From contig CAVYZS010000011.1 of the NCBI GenBank assembly GCA_963773085.1, positions 457,465 through 521,464 on the forward strand: a stretch of DNA of 64,000 bases, given 5' to 3'. Shown here in pieces: positions 16,163 to 24,762 of the stretch. The position numbers were made by a program, and so were the translations under genes. The stretch's first letter is position 1, and every line of letters starts with the position of its first letter. Origin of the DNA: JAENVT01 sp963773085 (GTDB lineage Bacteria; Actinomycetota; Acidimicrobiia; Acidimicrobiales; Ilumatobacteraceae). The notes under the pieces were generated by a model. It did no database searches, was not told where the DNA came from, and worked only from the letters and a program-made list of their open reading frames with translations.

Positions 16163-19005
16163 TGCGTTCCCGTGAAGTAGCCGTTGACATCGATGATGAC
16201 ATGTGTGGCAACGTTGACGAAGGCATTCAACGCCCCGCCCGCGGAGAGCTTGACGAGGCCGGCGTTGGCCACAGGGGTCGCGGCGACGAAATTGAGGTTC
16301 GACGACAACGGAAAGGAGCCGTCGGATGGATACACCGTGACGTAACCGCTGCCGACCGCTTGATCCGACGTCAGGTTCATGGAGATCGCCGCGGCACCGG
16401 CTGGAACGGCGAACGGAGCACCCGCCAGCGTCACCGCGATCGTCGATCCGCCGGCGTGGATCGAGCTCGGCGCCGACCGGCTGTCGTAGTAGCGACCGGG
16501 AGTGATCGGCACGAACCGACCGGGATCGGCGACCGGGGCGCTGCCATCGGTTATGTAACCCATGATGTCGACGACGATGTGCGACGCGTTGGACGTGAAC
16601 ACGCTGATCGTCCCATCGAACCCGAGCGGCACGATGGCGTGGGTTGCGGCCGTCTCGCCTGTCGCGTAGTTGACGTTCGACGTGCCCCCGGGTGCGGTGC
16701 CCGTCGGAAGCGCCTGGAGGAACCCGGCGCCGACCGGTTCGGTGGCGGTGACGTTGACGACCAAGGCCGAGACGCCGGTGGCGGGCACGCCGGCACTGCC
16801 CGGGACCTCGACACGCACGGCTTCGCCGGCCGCCGGTTGGTGGGCAACCCAGGCGGTGGGCACAGGACCTTGTTGTGACGGACGTGTGTCGAGGGCGCGG
16901 TGGGGGTTGATCGGCACCAATCGTCCGGCTGCGGCCCCCGCCGATGGCGTGAAGTAGCCCATCGCGTCGACGATGACATTGCCCCCGGTGGGGATGAAGA
17001 TCGAGATCGAACCCTGGCCCAGCGGGACGACCGCGAAATTCGGCCGGATCTGGCCGGGAGCCGCGACGTTGATCGTCGAGAACGCTCCGATCGCCCCGCC
17101 CAGTGTCGGCAGGGCTTGCACGTAGAACTGGCTCGCCGAGTCCGTCGAGGTGACGTTGACAGCCACGGACGTCGCGTTCGGCGGGATCACACCTGACGTC
17201 GAGATCGGCAGATCGACGATGGCGAATTGTGGGTAGGGGCCGACCAGGTTCGCCGGACCGACGGCCGACGACGGCCGCGTGTCGAGGAGGCGAACCGGTG
17301 CGCCGAGAGACGTGAACGTGCTGGGAGCGGACGACACCGCGACCGGTGCGGCCGGGAGCAGGATCTCGCCGGCCCCGTAGGCGTTGTCGGGTCCGACAGC
17401 GCCGAGATCGCGGACGAGATGTCGGACCAACGCCGCCAACGGCATGCCCGGCACGGCGAGGCCACGACCGAGCAGCAGTGCGGCCATGCCGGCAGCGGCC
17501 GGCGATGCTGCGCTGGTTCCGTTGAAGCAGCCGTTCGAGTAGATGGTGCTCGCCACGCACGACGGCGCCGAGATGTCGGGCTTCACGCGACCGTCGTTGG
17601 TGGGGCCTTGTGAGGAGTAGTACGCGATTCCGCTCGAGCCGTCTGCCGGGTCGATGGCGCCGACTGCCAGCAGCGACGGGTTGCGCGAGTCGACCACGGG
17701 TTTGGCCGAGCTGTATGCCGTCGACTGCCGGCCGGCCTCGATGGTGCCGAAGAACGTTGCCACCTCGATCGTGTCGGGCGCAGAGTGCGAGTAGTGGGCG
17801 TTGGCCCGGATGCGCAGGAACAGGCTGTGTCCGAGCCCGACGGGCACCGCAACGTCCACCGCCTCGAGAGGCGTGGCGCCGGTGACTTGGGAGTCGTCCA
17901 GGTAGATCAGGAGAGTACGAGAGATCTCGCTGGTCCCCTCCCAGATCTCGATCGAGTAGTCGGTTATCTGGCCTGTCGGCAGGTACCAATCGTTGGCCCA
18001 GCGGATCCCGTCGAAGGCGACACCACCTTGTGACGGATCGATGCGCACCACCGTGTCGACGCCGGGACCGTTCAAGAAGTCGACGTAGCCGTTGGCATCG
18101 ACACCATCGGTGTAGCGGCCGTATCCGGACGCCGCGTCGTTGCCTCCGGAGTTGAACCAGGTGACCCCTCGAGCGGCGGCGTAGTCGACCACAGCGTCGA
18201 GCGGACCGGTTCCGTCGCCCGGTCCGTCATAGGGGGCACCGAGTGAGCGGGACACGATGTGCACACCATTGGCCACGAACCAGTCGATCGCAGCCTGGGT
18301 GTCGGCGGTGGTCGCGGTCGTCGCCAGGAACAGTTCGGCGGCAGGGGCCATGTCCATGACTATCTCGGCGACCGCCACACCATGACGATCGCCCTTGGCG
18401 GAGTTGATCTGCCCACTTGCCGTGCACAACCCGTCGGTCACGTCGGGGCAGAACTGATGCGCCGCATCGGGTACGAGCCCGTGCTCGAGTGGGTTCCAAA
18501 AGCGGAGATCGAAGAAGTCGATGATGCCGACGCGGACGGGGCCGGTGATGCCTGCGTCGTGCCAGGCTGCGGCGTTGGTCTGGGCCACTTCCGCGCCGAC
18601 ACTCGTACCGAAGCCAACCGCTTCCATCGGTGGCAGCCGGTTGACCCGCAGCGGCCGCTGAACGTAGCGGGCCGCCTCGCTCGCGGAGAGCGATTCGACG
18701 TGTGCCGCGGGCATGAGGGCCTGCACGAGTTGGCCCTCGACCGAGCCGGTGACGGTTCCACCCAGCCGGTTGATCTCTCGTTCGATGGCTGTGTTGTCGG
18801 GCGTCAGCACTTCGACGGGGATCAGCGGCTCGCTCGTGCCGTGCAGGTGGAGGCCGAGCACCCGATCGACTTCGTCGCCGAGTTCCGGATCGGTGTTCGC
18901 CGACGAGCGCGCCTGCGGTTGTTGGGCAGCAGCGCGGTGAACTGTGCCGGCTTCCAGCGACACCATCGCCAGCAATACAACGACACCGAGAGTCCGAGTT
19001 CTCAT
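16159..19005 (-). CDS. Secreted subtilase (S8) with three C-terminal GYF repeats
   Basis: About 948 residues from ATG 19005, giving a signal peptide (MRTRTLGVVVLLAMVSLEAGTVHRAAAQ); ATG 19125 further upstream would destroy it. The catalytic triad is visible: Asp in RVGIIDFFDL, His in GDRHGVAVAEIV, Ser in NGTSAASPAAAGMAALL, with SGGND as oxyanion region. The last ~370 residues contain three repeats of ~120 aa, each starting around [AV]RLLDTRPS or similar, with NVT in the middle and ending V[IV]D-x-MGYFT. One copy of the same repeat begins the collagen-like protein at 37835. The repeats probably hold the enzyme at the cell surface (inference). It overlaps the DUF4916 gene. Confidence 0.88.
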   Translation of the reverse strand: MRTRTLGVVVLLAMVSLEAGTVHRAAAQQPQARSSANTDPELGDEVDRVLGLHLHGTSEPLIPVEVLTPDNTAIEREINRLGGTVTGSVEGQLVQALMPAAHVESLSASEAARYVQRPLRVNRLPPMEAVGFGTSVGAEVAQTNAAAWHDAGITGPVRVGIIDFFDLRFWNPLEHGLVPDAAHQFCPDVTDGLCTASGQINSAKGDRHGVAVAEIVMDMAPAAELFLATTATTADTQAAIDWFVANGVHIVSRSLGAPYDGPGDGTGPLDAVVDYAAARGVTWFNSGGNDAASGYGRYTDGVDANGYVDFLNGPGVDTVVRIDPSQGGVAFDGIRWANDWYLPTGQITDYSIEIWEGTSEISRTLLIYLDDSQVTGATPLEAVDVAVPVGLGHSLFLRIRANAHYSHSAPDTIEVATFFGTIEAGRQSTAYSSAKPVVDSRNPSLLAVGAIDPADGSSGIAYYSSQGPTNDGRVKPDISAPSCVASTIYSNGCFNGTSAASPAAAGMAALLLGRGLAVPGMPLAALVRHLVRDLGAVGPDNAYGAGEILLPAAPVAVSSAPSTFTSLGAPVRLLDTRPSSAVGPANLVGPYPQFAIVDLPISTSGVIPPNATSVAVNVTSTDSASQFYVQALPTLGGAIGAFSTINVAAPGQIRPNFAVVPLGQGSISIFIPTGGNVIVDAMGYFTPSAGAAAGRLVPINPHRALDTRPSQQGPVPTAWVAHQPAAGEAVRVEVPGSAGVPATGVSALVVNVTATEPVGAGFLQALPTGTAPGGTSNVNYATGETAATHAIVPLGFDGTISVFTSNASHIVVDIMGYITDGSAPVADPGRFVPITPGRYYDSRSAPSSIHAGGSTIAVTLAGAPFAVPAGAAAISMNLTSDQAVGSGYVTVYPSDGSFPLSSNLNFVAATPVANAGLVKLSAGGALNAFVNVATHVIIDVNGYFTGTQ

Positions 19006-19045
19006 CCGGTCTCTATCGTCGCCCTGCGTGACACGGTCGCTCTGG

Positions 19046-19348
19046 TCATCGACGCTTTCGTCGTCGTCGACTGGGCAACGGATCGGACCTCGGCTGTGGC
19101 GGGGCGACGACCGACACGACGTCATCGACCGGCACGATGATCCCCAGGTCGTCGATGTCGACCGGTTCGTCGCTGGCCGCCATCACGATCGGGACTTCCT
19201 CTTTCGGCTTGCGGCCCAATGCCTGATCGAGGCCGAACATCCCGGCCGCCATGATTGCGCCTGCCGCGCCGTGCCGGCGCCGTGCCGTACGCACTGGATC
19301 GAATGCCTGCAGGGTTTCGATCGGAGCGTCGTCGTCGGTCGCAGACAT
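19046..19348 (-). CDS. Small conserved hypothetical protein
   Basis: A 100-residue protein from ATG 19348. It has a short hydrophobic segment (GAAGAIMAAGMFGLDQALG, ~27-45), an acidic middle (ASDEPVDIDDLGIIVPVDD) and a strongly basic end (PSRRRRKRR). It sits 40 bp ahead of the subtilase on the same strand and is divergent from the Fpg/Nei gene by ~60 bp. No function is recognised; codon use fits a real gene. Confidence 0.6.
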   Translation of the reverse strand: MSATDDDAPIETLQAFDPVRTARRRHGAAGAIMAAGMFGLDQALGRKPKEEVPIVMAASDEPVDIDDLGIIVPVDDVVSVVAPPQPRSDPLPSRRRRKRR

Positions 19349-19410
19349 GTACCAACGTTACCGTCTGACCATGCCGCGCTGGCCCGCGGATGCACGGCTA
19401 CGATGCGGCT

Positions 19411-20388
19411 GTGCCCGAGGGGGAAGCGACTCACCGCACGGCCGCTGCACTGCGAACGGCCCTGGTAGGCAGGGCTGTGCTGTCATTCGAGGGCCCGCAC
19501 CTCGATGGTCCGATACCGGCGCCTGGACGAATCATCGAGCTCGTCGAGAGCCACGGCAAACAGCTCGACATCGTGTGGGACGACGGGTTGATCCTGCACA
19601 CCAACCTGCTCCTCGGCGGCGTGTGGCACCTGTACCGGGACGGTGAGCGCTGGCGTAAGCCCATGTCACAAATGCGTGTCTGCATCAGTGTCGATGCATT
19701 CTCGGCAGTTTGCTTCGGGGCGCGTACGGTCGAGACCTACCGCGAGTTCGACACTCATCGTCATCCCGGCTTCGGTCGTACCGGCCCTGACCTGTGCGCA
19801 TCCACCCCCGATCTTGATGCGGCGATCGACGCCCTCTGCGCCTACCCCGACCTCGACGCCCCCGTCGCCGAAGCACTCCTCGACCACCAGGTGGCGTGCG
19901 GTATCGGCAACGTGTTCCGCAGCGAGGTCCTCTGGGCGTGTCGGCAACATCCATTCGCCCCGGTGTCGATGCTCGCCCGCGGCGACATGCAGCGAATCAT
20001 CACGACCGCCGCAAAGGTCCTCCACGCCAACGTTCACCCGGCTCCGCCAATTCCGTTGTACCAGGCGATGCGACAGTCGGCGCCCGAACCGGCAGTCGAT
20101 CCGGTAGTCGATCCGGCGGTCGATCCGTCTGGTCAGCGTTCGGGATTGGCGGTCTACGGCCGCAATGGGCAGCGCTGCCGGCGGTGCGGCGACACCATCG
20201 TCGTTCGACGGCTGGAGCACGGCCGGTTGCTGTACTGGTGCCCCGGGTGCCAGGTGCATCACGGGCCACGTCAGGCAGCCGCGGCTGCCGATCAACGGCC
20301 GATGGACCCTCATCCTGCAGCGGTGAAGTTTCTCGCCGAGATGCCTTGGCGGCGTGGCGACACCGGGCAGGCCGATCGAGCCGGCTGA
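19411..20388 (+). CDS. Formamidopyrimidine-DNA glycosylase / endonuclease VIII family
   Basis: A 325-residue protein. The start must be GTG 19411, because mature Pro2-Glu3 (V-PEGEATHRTAAAL) are the nucleophile and catalytic acid of the Fpg/Nei family; ATG 19390 would bury them. Further features are SHGKQLDIVWDDGLILHTNLL (catalytic Lys), the helix-two-turn-helix segment LLDHQVACGIGNVFRSEVLW and a C-terminal zinc finger C-x2-C-x16-C-x2-C (CRRCG...CPGC). It excises oxidised bases. A PAVDPVVDPAVDP insertion encoded by a short repeat lies before the zinc finger. HTNLLLGG in place of MRFG resembles the actinobacterial Nei group. Confidence 0.9.
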   Translation: MPEGEATHRTAAALRTALVGRAVLSFEGPHLDGPIPAPGRIIELVESHGKQLDIVWDDGLILHTNLLLGGVWHLYRDGERWRKPMSQMRVCISVDAFSAVCFGARTVETYREFDTHRHPGFGRTGPDLCASTPDLDAAIDALCAYPDLDAPVAEALLDHQVACGIGNVFRSEVLWACRQHPFAPVSMLARGDMQRIITTAAKVLHANVHPAPPIPLYQAMRQSAPEPAVDPVVDPAVDPSGQRSGLAVYGRNGQRCRRCGDTIVVRRLEHGRLLYWCPGCQVHHGPRQAAAAADQRPMDPHPAAVKFLAEMPWRRGDTGQADRAG

Positions 20389-20449
20389 CGCCCCGCCAGA
20401 GCGAGCTTTGTCAGTCCCAACATGCTCAGCCTGTTGACAGCGACAAAGG

Positions 20450-23400
20450 TCAGCGGCTGGCGGTCGGGAGGGCGTCGATCACGGTGAGCCAACCGGCCTC
20501 CAGCTGAGTCGGCTGATCGAAGGCTGGGTGCGGTCGGCCGATCAGATGCTGATACGCGTTGGTCGCCAGAGCGATCGCCACCACATCGCCGACATCGAGC
20601 GCCCTCACAACGGCGGCTTCGATCGACAGGATGGCGCGCGGCTTGTCGTCGAGTTGCACTTGGGCGCTGGCAGCGCCGATGTAGGCAAAGACCTCGTCGA
20701 GGTAGGTGGCTCCGGCAGCATTGGCGACCTGGTGGGCGTGCTCGAGCGCCTCTGTCGGCGATTTCAGCGTTGCGAACAGCAGGGCCGCGGCGCCGTTGGT
20801 GAAGGGATGGGCGAGCTCATGTGGCTTCAGTTGGGCGAACGCCACACTGGCTTCATCGATGCGACCGAGTTGCATCAACCCGATCAATCGGGCGATGTGC
20901 GGTTCGAAGGCCCCGCCGTTCATCTCGTCGGTCACGGCTATTGCCCGGTCAGCGACGGCCACGGCGGTGGCACCGTCGCCACGATGCATGGCCGCGCCGG
21001 CAACCGCCATCAACGGAAATGGGCCCTGTACCGAGAGGTCTGCGAGGGTCAGGAGTTCTTCCGTGCTGCGCTGGGCCGCGCCCGCCTGGCCGAGGGCGAT
21101 CTGTGCACGCAAGAGCGGCGCCGTCGCCTGGATCAACCCGAACTTGTCGTTGAGCTTCTTGAACCGCGATCGCGCCTGGTCGGCGAAGTTGGCCGCCTCA
21201 CCGAGGTCGCCCTGCCAGAGTCGCAGGTCGGCCAGCAGTGTCTGCATCATTCCCACCGCCCACTCGTCGCCTCGCTGGTCGGCTTCGCGCATCACCAATT
21301 CGGCGAGTGCCTCGGCCTCGGCGAAATGGCGCTCGAAGAACTCGACGAAGGCGAGCAGACCGAACGCCCAACCTACGCCGTTGCGGTCGCCGAGCTTGTC
21401 GAAGGCATCGGCGGCGTGGTTGAGCCGATCGCGGGCCACCGCCATGTCACCCGACAGGAATGAGATCCATGCCCGGTGTTGCTCGAGCCAGGCCAGACCG
21501 CGTTGATCGTCGAGCAGTCGGTACAACGTGTCGGCTTCGCCGAAGAACCACTCCGCATCGGTCAATGATCCTCCGAACAGCTCGATGAAGCCGCGGGCCC
21601 GTAAGGCACGGGCGAGGAGATCGCGACGATCAGTCGTGCGGAGGAGGTCGACGGCCTGGCCGAGTTCCAGCCGCGCCTCGTCCAGCCGGCTGGCCGCGTG
21701 ATGCATGCTCCCGAGCAGGCGGTGGGCGTCGCCTTGGGCAGCGACATCGCCGCGCTGGGCAGCGCTGGCCAACGCGCTGTCGAGATCGGTGCGCGCCGCA
21801 TCGAAGTCGCGCAGATCGAGCAACGCGCCGGCCCTGGTCAACTGCAGCTGTACGCGACGCTCCTCGTGGTCCGCACCGGGTGCCAACAGCTCCAGCGCCC
21901 GGCTGGCATGGCGAACGGCGACACGGAGGCTGCCGTTGTCGTCGGCGCGTTCGGCCGCATCGGTCAAAAGCTGGATCGCCTCGTCGGTGATCGCTCGTGA
22001 GACCCCTTCGACAGGGCCGATCTCTTTGACGAGTTCGGCGGCGGTCGCAGTGTGGTGGGCTCGATCGTCGAGCCCGGTCGGCATGTGGGCCATCGCCTTG
22101 GCGACACCGGCATGACGGCGAGCGCGGGCCGCCTTGGTCAGGGTCTGGTATGCGGCGTCGCGCACCGAATCGCTGCGGAACTCCCACCGCCGGCCGCGCA
22201 CCTCCAACAAGCCCAGGTCGTCGAGTTCGCGCACGTTCGCCGGGTCGAATCGTTGACCGAGCTCGTCGGCGAACGTCTGCAACGAAGCAATCGATCCCGA
22301 GGTACCGAGCGTCGCGGCATTCTCGATGATCTGGCGTTGCTCGGGTGAGAGCTGATCGAGACGGGCGATGATCAAGGCCCTCAACGAGTTGGGTAGTTCG
22401 CGGATACCTCCGCCTGCCGCGGCGAGCGCGGCCAACTCGTGCAAGAACAACGGGTTCCCACCGCTTCGCTCGTACAACGCAGTGAGCAACTCCGGATCAG
22501 CGCACTGATCGGACAGGAGTTCCGCGGCGAGTTCCTCCGTCGCCGATTGGCCGAGTGGCTGCAGGTTCAACGAGACCACTGTCACCCGTTCGGTGTGCGG
22601 TGGCCAGATGACATCGCTGCCTGGTCGCATCGCCGTGATCAGCGCGAAACGATGACGGCTGAGCGATGTGACGAGGTGCTCGAGTAGACCGATCAGCGCC
22701 GAGTCGGCCCAGTGCAGATCATTGATCGAGAGCACCACCGGGCGGTCCTGTGACCGTAGCTCCAACACCCTGGACACAGCACTGTGGATCGATGCGCGCG
22801 CCGCCAGGGAGTCGAGCCGGTCGATGCTCGACGGATGGCCGAGAAGATGGGCGAACACATCGACCATCCGATCGATCTCGGATTCGTCGACACCCGCGAG
22901 CAACTGCGTCGCCCGGTCACGGGCCACGTCTCGGATGTCGTCGAGGGGAAGTGTGGGGTCGAGATCGAGATAGCGGCACAGCGCGTTGGCAATGGGGAAC
23001 CAGACGTTGGCCTCGCCGTACGGCACGCATGCGCCTTCGAGCACTGCGGCGTCGACCGAGTTGTGGAGGTAGTCGATCAGCTCGTCGGCCAGGCGCGACT
23101 TGCCCACACCGTTCTCGCCGGAGATGGCCAGCAGCACGCTGCGGCTTTCTGAGCCGACCAGATCGAGTGCGGCGCGTCCGATGGCCAACTCGGGGTGGCG
23201 ACCGATGAGCGGCCCGTTGCGTCCGCGGCGCGATCGGCTTCCGGGTGGCGCGGTGGCTTCGACGGCGAGCCAGGCCTTGATGCTCTGTTCGCGCCCCTTG
23301 GCGTCGAGTTCGCCGGCGGGCTCGAAGTGGATGGCCTGTGACGTGAGCGCGTAGGTGGTGTGGCCGACGAGGATCCCGCCGGGCGGCGCCGCACTCTGCA

Positions 23401-23890
23401 GTCTCGACGCTGTGTTCACCACGTCGCCCATGGCCGTGTATTCGGTTCCGGCAAGCGTGCCGACGAGCACCTCGCCCGTGTTGATGCCGACGCGCATCTG
23501 GATACCGGCGCTTCCCGACAGACGTGAGGTGCCGACGAAGTGGGCAAGGCTCGCCTGCATTCGCAGCGCGGCGCGAACCGCGCGCTCGGCATCGTCCTCG
23601 TGAGCGACCGGCGCCCCGAACAGGGCCAGGATCCCATCGCCCAGGATCTTGTCGACGCGACCACCGAACGCCGTGATGTCGTCGACGAGAAGTTGGAAGC
23701 ACGAGTCGATCAGCCGCTTGATGGCTTCCGGGTCGCGGTGCTCGGCCAGCGCGGTGAACCCGACCAGGTCAGCGAACAACACCGTGGTGATGCGTCGCTC
23801 CTCGGCTTGTGTCGCCGTGATCGCGTATCCACAGGACGAGCAGAACCGCGCGTCCACCGGAATCTCGGACGCGCAGGACGGACAGAACAT
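20450..23890 (-). CDS. Class III adenylate/guanylate cyclase-AAA ATPase-TPR regulator
   Basis: A very large protein, 1146 residues from ATG 23890. Order: an N-terminal zinc ribbon (CPSCASEIPVDARFCSSCG), a class III cyclase domain (~25-195) with metal Asp in LFADLVGFTAL and DKILGDGILALFG and the MRVGINTGEVLVG strand, then an AAA/NACHT-like ATPase with Walker A SGENGVGKSRL and a sensor-like VVLSINDLHWADS, then ~550 residues of alpha-helical TPR-like repeats. Such proteins probably make cAMP/cGMP under control of an ATPase/TPR sensor. No DNA-binding domain is seen. The start is 125 bp from the divergent ABC operon. Confidence 0.88.
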   Translation of the reverse strand: MFCPSCASEIPVDARFCSSCGYAITATQAEERRITTVLFADLVGFTALAEHRDPEAIKRLIDSCFQLLVDDITAFGGRVDKILGDGILALFGAPVAHEDDAERAVRAALRMQASLAHFVGTSRLSGSAGIQMRVGINTGEVLVGTLAGTEYTAMGDVVNTASRLQSAAPPGGILVGHTTYALTSQAIHFEPAGELDAKGREQSIKAWLAVEATAPPGSRSRRGRNGPLIGRHPELAIGRAALDLVGSESRSVLLAISGENGVGKSRLADELIDYLHNSVDAAVLEGACVPYGEANVWFPIANALCRYLDLDPTLPLDDIRDVARDRATQLLAGVDESEIDRMVDVFAHLLGHPSSIDRLDSLAARASIHSAVSRVLELRSQDRPVVLSINDLHWADSALIGLLEHLVTSLSRHRFALITAMRPGSDVIWPPHTERVTVVSLNLQPLGQSATEELAAELLSDQCADPELLTALYERSGGNPLFLHELAALAAAGGGIRELPNSLRALIIARLDQLSPEQRQIIENAATLGTSGSIASLQTFADELGQRFDPANVRELDDLGLLEVRGRRWEFRSDSVRDAAYQTLTKAARARRHAGVAKAMAHMPTGLDDRAHHTATAAELVKEIGPVEGVSRAITDEAIQLLTDAAERADDNGSLRVAVRHASRALELLAPGADHEERRVQLQLTRAGALLDLRDFDAARTDLDSALASAAQRGDVAAQGDAHRLLGSMHHAASRLDEARLELGQAVDLLRTTDRRDLLARALRARGFIELFGGSLTDAEWFFGEADTLYRLLDDQRGLAWLEQHRAWISFLSGDMAVARDRLNHAADAFDKLGDRNGVGWAFGLLAFVEFFERHFAEAEALAELVMREADQRGDEWAVGMMQTLLADLRLWQGDLGEAANFADQARSRFKKLNDKFGLIQATAPLLRAQIALGQAGAAQRSTEELLTLADLSVQGPFPLMAVAGAAMHRGDGATAVAVADRAIAVTDEMNGGAFEPHIARLIGLMQLGRIDEASVAFAQLKPHELAHPFTNGAAALLFATLKSPTEALEHAHQVANAAGATYLDEVFAYIGAASAQVQLDDKPRAILSIEAAVVRALDVGDVVAIALATNAYQHLIGRPHPAFDQPTQLEAGWLTVIDALPTASR

Positions 23891-24015
23891 CGCCACTGAG
23901 CGTAGGGCACATCGACCCCGTGCCGAAGGTTGATTCGTGGTCAATGAGCCTGCCTCGGACACACGTCACCAAATCACTTGATGCACGCCACGCTCAGTGT
24001 TGGTACAAATAGGTC

Positions 24016-24759
24016 ATGACACAGACAATGACCACCATCACGGCGGCCGGTGCGGTAGATGCCATCAAGGTGTACGGCGGGGGCGACAGCGAGGTACACG
24101 CGCTCGACGGCATCACTGTGGCATTCGAAGCCGGCAAATTCACGGCGATCATGGGGCCTTCGGGGTCGGGAAAGAGCACGCTGATGCACTGTCTCGCTGG
24201 TCTCGATTCGCTGACGTCCGGCGCTGTCTACATCGGCGACATCTATCTGGCCACATTGAACGACAAGGCGCTCACGACGCTGCGTCGAACTGCTGTTGGG
24301 TTCATCTTCCAGGCCTACAACCTCATTCCGACCTTGAATGCCTACGAGAACATCACCCTGCCCCTGCTGCTCGGTGGCACGGCGGGCGACCAGGCGTGGA
24401 TCGACAAGGTGATCGACACCGTCGGCTTGCGCGACCGCCTGAAGCACCGCCCGAGCGAGTTGAGCGGCGGGCAGCAACAGCGGGTCGCCGTCGCTCGTGC
24501 TCTGGCCAGTCAGCCGACCATCATCTTTGCCGACGAACCGACGGGCAACCTCGACAGTCACGCCGGAGCCGAGATCCTCAACTTCATGCGTCGCGCCGTG
24601 ACCGATCTCGGTCAGACCATCGTGATGGTGACCCATGATCCCAACGCCGCCAGCTACGCCGACCGGGTCATCTTCCTGGCCGACGGCAAGGTGGTCGACG
24701 AGATGAGCGAACCCTCGGCGGATCGCGTGCTCGACCGGATGAAGCGCTTCGGTGAGTGA
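24016..24759 (+). CDS. ABC transporter ATP-binding protein, MacB/LolD type
   Basis: A 247-residue ATPase from ATG 24016. Walker A MGPSGSGKST, Q-loop FIFQAYNLIPTLNAYEN, signature LSGGQQQRVAVARAL, Walker B IIFADEPTGNLDS and switch His in VMVTHDPNAA are all intact. The LNAYENITLPL segment and the partner permeases place it in the MacB/LolD/FtsE mechanotransmission group. It is 3 bp from the first permease. Function may be export of a lipoprotein, peptide or drug; the substrate is unknown. Confidence 0.93.
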   Translation: MTQTMTTITAAGAVDAIKVYGGGDSEVHALDGITVAFEAGKFTAIMGPSGSGKSTLMHCLAGLDSLTSGAVYIGDIYLATLNDKALTTLRRTAVGFIFQAYNLIPTLNAYENITLPLLLGGTAGDQAWIDKVIDTVGLRDRLKHRPSELSGGQQQRVAVARALASQPTIIFADEPTGNLDSHAGAEILNFMRRAVTDLGQTIVMVTHDPNAASYADRVIFLADGKVVDEMSEPSADRVLDRMKRFGE

Positions 24760-24762
24760 GCG

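Noticed and set aside
15626..17989. Minus-strand open frame of 787 codons overlapping the subtilase
   Set aside because: Only its last 178 codons (from GTG 16162) are a gene (DUF4916). The rest is Arg/Ser-rich out-of-frame reading of the subtilase.
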